From positions 868,001-932,000 of the forward strand of contig NC_006513.1 in NCBI RefSeq assembly GCF_000025965.1: a stretch of DNA of 64,000 nucleotides, given 5' to 3'. The stretch's first letter is position 1; every line of letters starts with the position of its first letter. Below, piece after piece: positions 28,365-36,890 of this stretch. The translations under genes and the position numbers were made by a program. Source of the stretch: Aromatoleum aromaticum EbN1 (lineage in GTDB: Bacteria; Pseudomonadota; Gammaproteobacteria; Burkholderiales; Rhodocyclaceae). A model generated the notes under the pieces. It was not told where the DNA came from and ran no database searches. It saw nothing but the letters and a program-made list of their open reading frames with translations.

Positions 28365-29449
28365 TGAAGGTTCTCGTTATCTCCAATATGTACCCGACGC
28401 ATGAAAACCCCGGCTACGGCGTCTTCGTCAAGAACTTTGTTGACGCCCTAAACGTGCAGGGGGAACAGATTGATCTTGCGGTCGTTCGAGGGAGAGGCAA
28501 GGGCAAGCTCAGCAAGTTACTAAAGTACTTGACTTTTGGCGCGGCGGTTTTGGTGAAAGGATTCACGAGGCGTTATGACTGCATTTACGTGCATTACGTA
28601 GCGCACTCCATGCTACCGGTGCGGGCATTAATGGGATTGAAGCGTACAGTCCTGATCTGTAATGCTCACGGCGAAGATCTTCTCCCCGCAAGTAGGGGCG
28701 AGAAGCTAATTTTCGGAATGGTCAGACCTGCCATCGAGAAGGCGAGACTTATCGTTGTGCCTTCTAGTTATTTCCAGTCCATTGCTAAGGACCTTTTCCC
28801 GAGCAACGAGGTTTTTATTTCGCCGTCGGCTGGAGTGGATCTCGAGGTTTTTAAGCCTCATGAGCCAAAGCAGGAACGTTCCCATGGCACCCCTCTGAGA
28901 ATCGGTTTCGTCTCGCGAATCGATTCAGGAAAGGGTTGGGATGTGCTCTTGGATGCTGTTGCGCTTTTACGTAAGCAGAGTCCTTCGTTGGAGCTAGAGG
29001 TTGCCCTCGTCGGCGAAGGCTCTGAGACCGCTGCCTTGACAAGGCGAATTAAGGAGTTGGGTCTTGAAGGTGTAGCGACTCACATTGGAGCAATGCCTCA
29101 GCGGCGTCTGCCCAGCTTTTACTCATCTCTCGATGTATTTGTATTTCCAACGCTGCGCGCAGCTGAATCTCTCGGACTAGTAGGCATTGAAGCGCTTGCC
29201 TGCGGCATCCCAGCGATTTGCTCCGACATAGGGGGTATCCAAAGCTACATGCGTGACGGGGTGAACGGCTATCTTTTTCCGCCGGGAGACTCTAGCGCGC
29301 TCGCTCAGAGGATCATTGCTTTTTCACAGTTGAGTGCTGAAGAAATGTGTGCAATGCGCTCAGCTGCGCTGGCGACGGCACAGCAATATGGACGGGAGAA
29401 AGTCGGCGCGGAGCTACACGCGAAGTTAGTTGAGGTTATAGGGCATTGA
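28364..29449 (+). CDS. Glycosyltransferase family 4
   Basis: 361 residues, GT-B fold. N-terminal VLVISNMYPTHENPGYGVFV, donor-site motifs RIGFVSRIDSGKGWDVLLDA (residues ~180) and VFVFPTLRAAESLGLVGIEAL (the EX7E region), then ACGIPAICSDIGG. Retaining glycosyltransferase acting on the undecaprenyl-linked unit at the cytosolic face; sugar unknown. Starts on the stop of the polymerase gene, and its own stop overlaps the next TTG start. Confidence 0.88.
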   Translation: MKVLVISNMYPTHENPGYGVFVKNFVDALNVQGEQIDLAVVRGRGKGKLSKLLKYLTFGAAVLVKGFTRRYDCIYVHYVAHSMLPVRALMGLKRTVLICNAHGEDLLPASRGEKLIFGMVRPAIEKARLIVVPSSYFQSIAKDLFPSNEVFISPSAGVDLEVFKPHEPKQERSHGTPLRIGFVSRIDSGKGWDVLLDAVALLRKQSPSLELEVALVGEGSETAALTRRIKELGLEGVATHIGAMPQRRLPSFYSSLDVFVFPTLRAAESLGLVGIEALACGIPAICSDIGGIQSYMRDGVNGYLFPPGDSSALAQRIIAFSQLSAEEMCAMRSAALATAQQYGREKVGAELHAKLVEVIGH

Positions 29450-30558
29450 CGAAATACACACTAAATATCCTTGGTATTCGCGGCGTACCTGCGCAACATG
29501 GCGGATTTGAAACCTTTGCGGAGAAGCTTTCTCTTTACCTGTCCAAACGCGGCTGGGCTATCACGGTTTACTGCCAGGAGGATGGGGCGGGCATGCCTTG
29601 GGAGAGTGGTTGGCAGGGGGTGCGGCGGATTCACATCCCGGTTAAACGTCAGGGCGCTGCAGGTACGGTTATCTTCGATTGGGTCGCAGCACGGCATGCA
29701 AAGACGCAGGAAGGGCTGTTCCTTACGCTGGGCTACAACACGGCAATCTTCAACTTGCTTCAACGCGTAAAGGGGCAACTCAACGTCATCAACATGGACG
29801 GCATCGAATGGCGCCGCGACAAGTGGGGCCTGATTGCCAAGACATGGTTCTGGCTCAACGAACGCGCTGGCTGTTGGATCGGCAACCATCTCGTCGCCGA
29901 TCACCCGCGCATCAAGGACCACCTTGCCACGCGGGTCCGTGCAGACAAGATCACGATGATTCCTTATGGGGGCGACGAGGTTCTCTCCGCTGACGCTGGG
30001 CTGCTTACCGCGTACGGCATCGAACCAGGCGCATTCTCGGTAATCATCGCGCGCCCTGAGCCCGAGAACTCCTTCCTCGAGATGGTTCGCGCCTTCAGTT
30101 CAAAGCGGCGCGGCCACAAATTGGTGGTGCTGGGCAATTTCAGCCCGGAACTCAACGCCTTCCACAAAGAGGTGATGAACGCGGCGAGCGGAGAGGTGAT
30201 CTTTCCCGGGGCGATCTACGAGGCTCCCGTAGTCCAGGCCCTGCGCTTCTACAGTCGGTTCTATTTGCATGGGCACAGGGTCGGTGGCACGAACCCCTCC
30301 CTCGTTGAGGCCTTGGGTGCGGGCTGTGCAGTGATCGCGCACGACAACCACTTCAACCGATGGGTGGCGGGGCCGGAAGCAGCCTATTTCAAGGACGAAG
30401 CCGAGTGCGCTTCGCTTTTCGACCGCCTGCTCGCAGACGATGCAGCCGTGCAGCGCATGAAAGCTGCCAGCCGCGCACGCTTCTACGAGCGTTTTACCTG
30501 GGAGCAGGTGTTGAGTGAGTACGAGGAACTGCTCATACGCTGGTATCCAAAGGACTGA
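29446..30558 (+). CDS. Glycosyltransferase with N-terminal DUF1972, rhamnosyltransferase-like
   Basis: 370 residues. Starts at a TTG that overlaps the preceding stop. The N-terminal LGIRGVPAQHGGFETFAEKL is the DUF1972 signature found in rhamnosyl and related transferases. It is followed by IPYGGDEV, IIARPEPENSFLEMVRAF, VVLGNF and HRVGGTNPSLVEALGAGCAV (donor-binding E). It may transfer rhamnose, which would fit the neighbouring rmlB. GC rises again here, so this gene is probably from the GC-rich locus. Confidence 0.85.
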   Translation: MTKYTLNILGIRGVPAQHGGFETFAEKLSLYLSKRGWAITVYCQEDGAGMPWESGWQGVRRIHIPVKRQGAAGTVIFDWVAARHAKTQEGLFLTLGYNTAIFNLLQRVKGQLNVINMDGIEWRRDKWGLIAKTWFWLNERAGCWIGNHLVADHPRIKDHLATRVRADKITMIPYGGDEVLSADAGLLTAYGIEPGAFSVIIARPEPENSFLEMVRAFSSKRRGHKLVVLGNFSPELNAFHKEVMNAASGEVIFPGAIYEAPVVQALRFYSRFYLHGHRVGGTNPSLVEALGAGCAVIAHDNHFNRWVAGPEAAYFKDEAECASLFDRLLADDAAVQRMKAASRARFYERFTWEQVLSEYEELLIRWYPKD

Positions 30559-30570
30559 ACGAACTTTCCC

Positions 30571-31587
30571 ATGACTCATCGCATTCTCGTTACCGGCGGA
30601 GCCGGCTTCATCGGCTCGGCCGTGGTTCGGCACTTGACCGACAGCACGACGCACCACGTCGCCAACCTCGACAAGCTCACTTATGCCGGCAATCTCGAAT
30701 CGCTGAACTCGGTCGCGAACTCGTCTCGCTACCAGTTTTACCAGGTCGATATCTGCAACGCTGCGGCCTTGGACAAGGTCTTCGCCGAATTCCGACCTAC
30801 TGCAGTGATGCACCTCGTCGCGGAGTCCCATGTGGACCGCTCGATCGACGGTCCGGCCGAGTTCATCCAGACCAACATGGTCGGCACCTACACGCTGCTG
30901 GAGGCCGCGCGGCGGTACTGGAATGCGCTCGCCGATGACGCGAAGGCCGCGTTCCGCTTCCACCACATCTCCACCGACGAGGTGTATGGCGACCTGGAAG
31001 GCACGGACGATCTGTTCACTGAAAGCACGCCCTATGCGCCCAGTTCGCCGTACTCCGCATCCAAGGCCAGCTCCGATCATCTGGTGCGGGCGTGGCAGCG
31101 GACCTACGGCCTGCCGACGCTCGTGACCAACTGTTCGAACAACTACGGGCCCTACCATTTCCCGGAGAAGCTCATCCCGCACATGATCCTCAACGCCTTG
31201 GCGGGCAAGCCGCTGCCGGTGTATGGCGATGGATCGCAGATTCGGGATTGGCTCTATGTGGAGGACCACGCGCGGGCGCTGGTCGAGGTGGTGACGCGGG
31301 GGAAGGTTGGGGAGACATACAACATCGGGGGGCACAACGAGAAGCGAAATCTCGAGGTGGTTGAGACGATTTGCGATCTCCTCGATGAGATGGTGCCGTG
31401 GGTTGTTCGCGGGCAAGCCTGCTCCTACAGGGAGCTAATCACCTTCGTGAAGGATCGGCCGGGGCATGATCGGCGGTATGCGATCGATGCGTCGAAGATC
31501 GAACGCGAACTGGGTTGGATGCCGCAGGAAACCTTCGAGAGCGGCATTCGCAAGACGGTGCGGTGGTATCTGGAGAATCATCAGTAG
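30571..31587 (+). CDS. rmlB: dTDP-glucose 4,6-dehydratase
   Basis: 338 residues, extended SDR fold. NAD-binding [60 protein letters not shown] and the active-site [11 protein letters not shown] (YxxxK). [14 protein letters not shown] and [14 protein letters not shown] complete the RmlB pattern. Second step of dTDP-rhamnose synthesis. The usual partners rmlD and rmlC are missing nearby and rmlA survives only as a 5' fragment at 33.6 kb, so dTDP-glucose must come from a gene elsewhere. Confidence 0.95.
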   Translation: MTHRILVTGGAGFIGSAVVRHLTDSTTHHVANLDKLTYAGNLESLNSVANSSRYQFYQVDICNAAALDKVFAEFRPTAVMHLVAESHVDRSIDGPAEFIQTNMVGTYTLLEAARRYWNALADDAKAAFRFHHISTDEVYGDLEGTDDLFTESTPYAPSSPYSASKASSDHLVRAWQRTYGLPTLVTNCSNNYGPYHFPEKLIPHMILNALAGKPLPVYGDGSQIRDWLYVEDHARALVEVVTRGKVGETYNIGGHNEKRNLEVVETICDLLDEMVPWVVRGQACSYRELITFVKDRPGHDRRYAIDASKIERELGWMPQETFESGIRKTVRWYLENHQ

Positions 31588-31699
31588 TGAGAGCGCAACT
31601 TAAGCAAAGGTCATACAGCAGCCACGACCTCAGTATGAATGCACTATTTTTTAAAGTTTAAAGTTAATTTTTCGACGGACGACACAGCCGTATTTTCCA

Positions 31700-33613
31700 A
31701 TGCACAACAAAAGCATAGAAGAAGAGCATATCGGAGCATCTTACCGCCCCGACATTGACGGACTGCGTGCAATTGCAGTCTTGCTGGTTATATTATTTCA
31801 CTTTGAGTTCAAAGCTATAAGCGGCGGCTATATAGGGGTCGATGTTTTTTTTGTAATCAGTGGATATCTGATAACAAACATTCTGTACATACAGCACAAA
31901 AAAACAGGAACTATAAATCTCCTTGAGTTCTATAACAAAAGAGCGAGGCGATTACTTCCAGCATTATTTTCAACATTGGCGGTCACAACAGCTGCTTCTT
32001 TTGTTATTTTCAGCCCAATTTTTTTGTCTCAGTATTTAAGCTCTTTAACGTACTCAACCCTCCAACTTTCAAATATTTATTTCTACATCTCTAGCGGCTA
32101 CTTTGATATTGACTCAACATTTAAGCCACTTCTTCACACTTGGTCGCTAGCAACGGAAGAGCAGTTTTATATTTTTTGGCCGCTGTTGCTTCTTGCAGCG
32201 TTTAATTTTAAATCACCAAGTCGCATAGTTTTAGCACTCTCAGCGATAAGTCTTTTATGTAACTTTTGGGCCTTAAACTCAGAGAACACAATTGCAGAAC
32301 CTCGTTCAGCCATCTATTTTCTAACACCATTCCGCGTTTTTGAGTTTGGATTAGGCGCTCTCCTTTGCTGGGCCCCGAAAAATATACACTTCAACCTTAA
32401 CGCGATATCAGTAACTGGCCTTTCTTTCATTCTTGTCGCCGCCTTTCAATTTGACAACAACACAACCTTCCCTTCGTACAACGCGCTTCTTCCTTGCTTT
32501 GGAACTGCACTTCTAATTTACGCCGGGAAAAATAGCATTATTGGGAAGATCCTTTCGTTAAGACCATTCGTCCATCTTGGCGTCCTAAGCTATTCTCTAT
32601 ACCTTGTTCATTGGCCTATATTTGTATTTTACAAATATAACACAGGATCATTGACACCCATTGACAAAGGTGGATTGCTACTCGCGACCCTAGGAATGGG
32701 GTACCTTCTGCACAAGTTCATCGAAGTTCCCTTTCGCTATGGAACTCGTTTCGCTATTTTCTCAAAAGCCACCCCTCTCTTGTATGCCATATTGCCCCTC
32801 GCATTTGTTGGCATAAGTATCTATGCTAGCACCACTCCAGATGTTGCGGACACCGAACGGAGTCGCTTTGATTACCTGAATGAAAGCGGCTGCTATATTC
32901 TTAGAGAGATAAACTGCAAGGCAGATGCACCGCTTCAGATCCTAACCTTCGGCAATTCGCATGAACTAGACGCTTACAATTCGATGATTCATGTGTATGG
33001 CGACAATCCAGCCATCAACATTACCTCCTTCGGAACGAGCTATGGCTGCTCATTTAGGGTGGATGGCAACATGGTCGTTTCCAACTCCCCACAAGACAAT
33101 CCAAAATCAAACTGTAAAGAGCGGGTAGAAAAGCTCAACGACAGGGAATTCATTGAAAACCTTGACATTATTGTATTCAGCGCCCACAAACCGCTGTCAT
33201 GGGGAAAACCCCTGATAAATATACTTAGCCACCTGAGATCAGTAAAGCCAAATTTAAAGATTATTTTCTTTAGCGGCTACATTGGCATCAGACCTCACCG
33301 ATGTGACGACATTATTTCCAGGTTTGGTTCAGCTGACTTTTGCAAATCTCCTGAGTTCGTTGATTATTTCTCCGGAGAGGAAAAGGATAAAATACTTGGA
33401 CTCCCTATAGCAAAAAACGATTTCATATATATTGACAAGACCACTCTACTTTGCCGTGATCGCGAGATCTCCACTTGTGTAATGTCGATTAACGGAACCC
33501 CGGCATTCTTGGATGGCGACCACCTTACCGTTGCCTTCGCGAATCTTGTGGGCGAAAGAGCTTCGGCAATATACAGGAATGAACTTCGAAAATTCGGCCT
33601 TAATTCGCGTTAA
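31700..33613 (+). CDS. Acyltransferase 3 family protein with C-terminal SGNH domain (OafA-like)
   Basis: 637 residues. Starts with the family signature YRPDIDGLRAIAVLLVILFHFE, then GGYIGVDVFFVISGYLIT and FYNKRARRLLPALF, with about ten membrane helices to residue ~370. The C-terminal ~240 residues form a periplasmic SGNH-like domain: ILTFGNSHELDAYNS carries the nucleophile region and LDGDHLTVAFA the D-x-x-H. OafA-type proteins O-acetylate surface sugars. The gene is strikingly AT-rich against rmlB on one side and the GC-rich fragments on the other, a clear insertion. Confidence 0.9.
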   Translation: MHNKSIEEEHIGASYRPDIDGLRAIAVLLVILFHFEFKAISGGYIGVDVFFVISGYLITNILYIQHKKTGTINLLEFYNKRARRLLPALFSTLAVTTAASFVIFSPIFLSQYLSSLTYSTLQLSNIYFYISSGYFDIDSTFKPLLHTWSLATEEQFYIFWPLLLLAAFNFKSPSRIVLALSAISLLCNFWALNSENTIAEPRSAIYFLTPFRVFEFGLGALLCWAPKNIHFNLNAISVTGLSFILVAAFQFDNNTTFPSYNALLPCFGTALLIYAGKNSIIGKILSLRPFVHLGVLSYSLYLVHWPIFVFYKYNTGSLTPIDKGGLLLATLGMGYLLHKFIEVPFRYGTRFAIFSKATPLLYAILPLAFVGISIYASTTPDVADTERSRFDYLNESGCYILREINCKADAPLQILTFGNSHELDAYNSMIHVYGDNPAINITSFGTSYGCSFRVDGNMVVSNSPQDNPKSNCKERVEKLNDREFIENLDIIVFSAHKPLSWGKPLINILSHLRSVKPNLKIIFFSGYIGIRPHRCDDIISRFGSADFCKSPEFVDYFSGEEKDKILGLPIAKNDFIYIDKTTLLCRDREISTCVMSINGTPAFLDGDHLTVAFANLVGERASAIYRNELRKFGLNSR

Positions 33614-33637
33614 TAAGTCGCGATATTGGAGTACGGC

Positions 33638-33790
33638 ATGTTCGATAATTTAAACAGAATAGGCATCATCCTCGCCGGCGGTTCCGGCACCCGCTTGCAT
33701 CCGATTACGTGCGGCGTCTCCAAGCAACTGCTGCCGATCTACGACAAGCCGATGATCTACTACCCGCTGTCGGCCACCCGGCGAACATGA
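33638..33790 (+). pseudogene. 5' fragment of rmlA (glucose-1-phosphate thymidylyltransferase)
   Basis: ATG with an upstream GGAG opens 50 codons. Residues 8-46 are the RmlA start: [36 protein letters not shown]. After the PMIYYPLS motif the family sequence stops abruptly and the DNA continues as part of a PIN-domain gene. Only the nucleotide-binding loop is left, so no activity is expected. Confidence 0.9.
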
Positions 33791-34134
33791 TCGAACGCTT
33801 CACGAGTCTGAACCGCGACGACCTGTGGCTCTCGGCGATTGTGGCGGCCGAGTTGCGTTTTGGTGCGGCCAAGCTGGCGGCACCCCGATTCAAGGCTGCA
33901 GTGGAGGCTTGGCTGGCCGGTTTTGACGTACGGCCCTGGCCGCTTGAAGCGACACACCATTACGCAGATATCCGGGCCCGGCTGGAACGCGCAGGCAAAC
34001 CCACCGGCGGGATGGATCTGATGATTGCGGCGCACGCGATGGCAGAGGATAGCGTCGTCATCACCAACAACGCGCGTGAGTTCCTCCGTGTGCCGGGACT
34101 CGCAGTGGAAGAATGGGCGATCGAATCGCCGTAA
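33778..34134 (+). pseudogene. VapC-like PIN-domain toxin, 5' end missing
   Basis: From about 33778 the frame reads [50 protein letters not shown] and DSVVITNNAREFLRVPGL, the VapC pattern (E of AAEL, D of GGMDLMIAAH, N of TNNAREF). The first ~30 residues, with the essential MLDTN-type aspartate, are absent; instead the frame is joined to the rmlA fragment. A longer frame from 33709 exists but its beginning is rmlA DNA in another phase. No vapB is present. Confidence 0.85.
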
Positions 34135-34163
34135 TATTCTTGTCAATTTTTGAAGGGAATGAC

Positions 34164-34235
34164 ATGCCGACCTATGTCGAATTGATGACGCAGATCGAAG
34201 CGCTGCAGGACGAGTTCCTGATCGATGCGGGCTGA
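34164..34235 (+). pseudogene. Probable 5' fragment of an H-NS-like gene
   Basis: A 23-codon frame MPTYVELMTQIEALQ..., preceded by GAAGGGAATGAC. The first 15 residues resemble the N-terminal helix of H-NS-family nucleoid proteins. It then ends in DEFLIDAG and a stop, from unrelated DNA. Short, so the identification is tentative. It is the third gene fragment in a row at this breakpoint. Confidence 0.45.
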
Positions 34236-34250
34236 GCCCATTCACGCACG

Positions 34251-35678
34251 ATGCAGTTGACGATCTTTGGCTTGGGCTTTGTTCCGCTTGCGCTGTTCGT
34301 GGCGCTGTTCGCCCGTGCCTGGCTACCGGCGCTGGTGGTGTTCTCTGCAGTGTTTCAGGCCGCCTCGGTGCTCAACGTTCCAGTGGGCAAGGGCGCTTTT
34401 GGTGTCTCGCCCTACAACCTGGTCGCACTGCTGGCGGGGGTCGTGCTCGTGGCCCGCGTCGCGCGCGAGCGGTCGCTGAACTTCCTGCGCTCTGCCCCCC
34501 GGGGCGCCTCACTTTCGCTCGCAGGCTATGTGCTTGTTGCGCTCATCGGCGCGCTGCTGCTGCCGCATCTCTTCGAAGGCACGCTCGTCAACCTGCTCAT
34601 CGAGCGCCACGGCATGGATCGTGCGCCGGTGCCGCTCACTTTCACGCTTGCCAATGCCGTGCAGGCGGTTAACCTGTGCGTGCATGCCGTGGTGCTGCTG
34701 TTTCTGCTGCAGGCGGCCGCGCGCAGTGACTGGCGGGGCTCGAGACTGCTCTGGGCGCTTGCCCTGGCAGCCGCATTGATGCTGGGGATCGGGGTGTATG
34801 AACGGCTGGCCCCGCTGTACGGTTGGCCCTCGGCGGTGAAGTTCTGGATGAACAACCCAGGTTACGTGCAGTACCACGGGGCGAAGATCGCCGGTTTCCT
34901 CCGCATTGCCGCACCGATGTCCGAAGCGTCGTACGCCAGCACATTTGTCGCGGCGCTGATGAGCGGCCTGCTCGCCGTGATGTTTTTCGGTCCGCGTCGA
35001 TCTGCACCCCATTGGGGCGCGATGCTCGTGAGCACACTCCTTTTGGCCCTGGTGCTGATCAACACGCTCGGCTCCACCGGCTGGGCAGCAGCGGGGATCG
35101 GCGGCACGGCAATCGTACTCTGGCTGAGCGTCTCCGCCATCCGCGGCCCGTCCGCGCCACGCTTGCGTCCTCGCGCGATTTCCGCGTGGATGGCTGTCTT
35201 GCTGATTGCGGCCACCTGCACATGGGTCTGGAAAGCCTCGCCCGCTGCGCCGCAGGCTGCAAAGGTCGTGGATAACTTGTTGCTGAAAAAGCTGGACGGC
35301 GGCAGCGCGAGAGTTCGCAATCGATCGAACGACCATGCCCTGCAGGTCGTAGAAGCTACCCGCGGATTGGGCGTCGGCCTCGGCAGCAACCGCGCATCGA
35401 GCTTCTTAGCAAGCCTGGTGAGCAACACGGGCATACCGGGCGCGCTGCTCTTTATTGCGATGCTGGCGAGCCTGCTTTTGCGGTATGCGCGTGCAGCGGT
35501 GCTCTCCGACGCGCAGCGTTTTGTGGCCGTCGCGCTCGCCACCGCCACGCTGGCCATGGGCCTCGCCATCCCCGACCTGAACCTGCCGGTGTATTGGATC
35601 TTCATCTTCCTGGCGTTCCTGTTCTGTCCGCCGGCGGTGCGCCCCGCCCCTGCACCGAACGCCCGTTCGCATGGCTGA
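34251..35678 (+). CDS. Polytopic membrane protein, O-antigen polymerase/ligase-like
   Basis: 475 residues with about twelve hydrophobic segments and a large polar loop at residues ~335-385 (KLDGGSARVRNRSNDHALQVV, GLGVGLGSNRASS). The loop resembles the RS/R...G.G.G region of the Wzy/WaaL superfamily. It starts 15 nt after the hns-like fragment. Very GC-rich, unlike the polymerase-like gene at 27.1 kb. The stop overlaps the following glycosyltransferase start. Confidence 0.7.
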   Translation: MQLTIFGLGFVPLALFVALFARAWLPALVVFSAVFQAASVLNVPVGKGAFGVSPYNLVALLAGVVLVARVARERSLNFLRSAPRGASLSLAGYVLVALIGALLLPHLFEGTLVNLLIERHGMDRAPVPLTFTLANAVQAVNLCVHAVVLLFLLQAAARSDWRGSRLLWALALAAALMLGIGVYERLAPLYGWPSAVKFWMNNPGYVQYHGAKIAGFLRIAAPMSEASYASTFVAALMSGLLAVMFFGPRRSAPHWGAMLVSTLLLALVLINTLGSTGWAAAGIGGTAIVLWLSVSAIRGPSAPRLRPRAISAWMAVLLIAATCTWVWKASPAAPQAAKVVDNLLLKKLDGGSARVRNRSNDHALQVVEATRGLGVGLGSNRASSFLASLVSNTGIPGALLFIAMLASLLLRYARAAVLSDAQRFVAVALATATLAMGLAIPDLNLPVYWIFIFLAFLFCPPAVRPAPAPNARSHG

Positions 35679-36771
35679 AACGGCGCGGACAGACCTGCTG
35701 CTGCTCTACGACTTTCTGCAGACGCGCGGAGGGGCGGAGCGGGTGCTGCACTGCCTGCATGCCCACTTCGCGGCACCGGTGTGCGTTGGTTTTGTGGAGG
35801 AGGCGTCGTTCGGCAAGCTGTTTGCCACCGACGACCTGATCGACCTCGGTGCGGGCAGCAGGCTTCCGGCACTGGCCATTGCCCGCGTGCTGCATGCCTT
35901 CCATGGGCGTGGCGCCCGTGTGGCCGCGTCGTACCCAACGCGACTGTTCTCGGGGAGCTACGCCCCGCTGGCAAACCGTGGCTTCGGTCATGGACGCTCG
36001 ATTTATTACTGCCACACGCCACCGCGCTTCCTGTACGACCTGCGCGATCACTACCAGGCGCACTTCCCCCCCTGGCAGCGCCCCCTGCTGGCGGCACTGC
36101 GCCGCTGGCTGCAGCCGCGCTATGAAGCGGCGGTGCGGTCGATGGACGTGGTGCTCGCCAACTCGCGCAACGTGCAGCGTCGGCTGCAGGACTACCTTGG
36201 GGTGGCGTCACGCGTGGTCTATCCGCCGGTGGACACCGACCGTTTCCAGTGGTTGGCGGATGACGGCTACTTCTTGTCCACGGCGCGACTCGAGCCGCTC
36301 AAGCGCGTGGACATGCTGGTCCGCGCCTTCAAACGCATGCCATCGAGGCGGCTGGTGGTCAGCTCGGGCGGCAGCGAACTGGCCAGGCTCAAGGCGCTGG
36401 CCGCGGATGCGCCGAATATCCAGTTCCCGGGCTGGCTCGGTGACCGCCAGCTGGCCGAGCTCATCGGCCGCGCTCGGGCAACCATCTATGTACCGGTGGA
36501 CGAGGACTTCGGCATGTCGCCAGTCGAATCCATGGCCGCGGGCAAGCCGGTAATCGGCGTCGCCGAAGGCGGTCTGCTCGAGACGGTGGCGGATGGGAAG
36601 ACCGGCATCCTGCTGTCTCCGCAGTTCGGCGAGGAAGACGTCGTCGCGGCCGTATTGGCGCTGGACCCAAACCGCGCAGCTTCGATGCGAGCTGCATGCA
36701 TACATCGGGCAGAACGTTTTTCAAGCACGCGATTCCTGAAAGAAATCGGGGCTGTGCTGCACTGCGGTTAA
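35671..36771 (+). CDS. Glycosyltransferase family 4
   Basis: 366 residues, GT-B. LLLLYDFLQTRGGAERVLHC (acceptor domain with the GGAE motif), SIYYCHTPPRFLYDL, VVLANSRNVQRRLQ, VVYPPVDTDRF, FLSTARLEPLKRVDMLVRAF and EDFGMSPVESMAAGKPVIGV (donor E residues). The HTPPR-type motif is typical of mannosyltransferases such as WbaZ/WbdB relatives, so mannose from GDP-mannose is a reasonable guess. Overlaps the preceding membrane-protein gene by 8 nt. Confidence 0.88.
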   Translation: MAETARTDLLLLYDFLQTRGGAERVLHCLHAHFAAPVCVGFVEEASFGKLFATDDLIDLGAGSRLPALAIARVLHAFHGRGARVAASYPTRLFSGSYAPLANRGFGHGRSIYYCHTPPRFLYDLRDHYQAHFPPWQRPLLAALRRWLQPRYEAAVRSMDVVLANSRNVQRRLQDYLGVASRVVYPPVDTDRFQWLADDGYFLSTARLEPLKRVDMLVRAFKRMPSRRLVVSSGGSELARLKALAADAPNIQFPGWLGDRQLAELIGRARATIYVPVDEDFGMSPVESMAAGKPVIGVAEGGLLETVADGKTGILLSPQFGEEDVVAAVLALDPNRAASMRAACIHRAERFSSTRFLKEIGAVLHCG

Positions 36772-36796
36772 AATGCCTCTTTCCCGTTTGCATAAT
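36768..36796 (+). promoter_or_regulatory. Candidate sigma-70 promoter for wcaJ-type gene
   Basis: TTAAAA (36768-36773), 17-bp spacer, CATAAT (36791-36796), about 95 bp before the ATG at 36891. It overlaps the stop of the preceding gene. The -35 box is weak, so this is only a candidate. Confidence 0.4.
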
Positions 36797-36890
36797 CCCC
36801 AACACAGATGTTTTCTTCTGCACCCTATCGCTCTCGGCTTGGAAGCCGCTTTTCCCCTGAGTCCCTGGCTCAACACAGGCGGTTGAGCAC

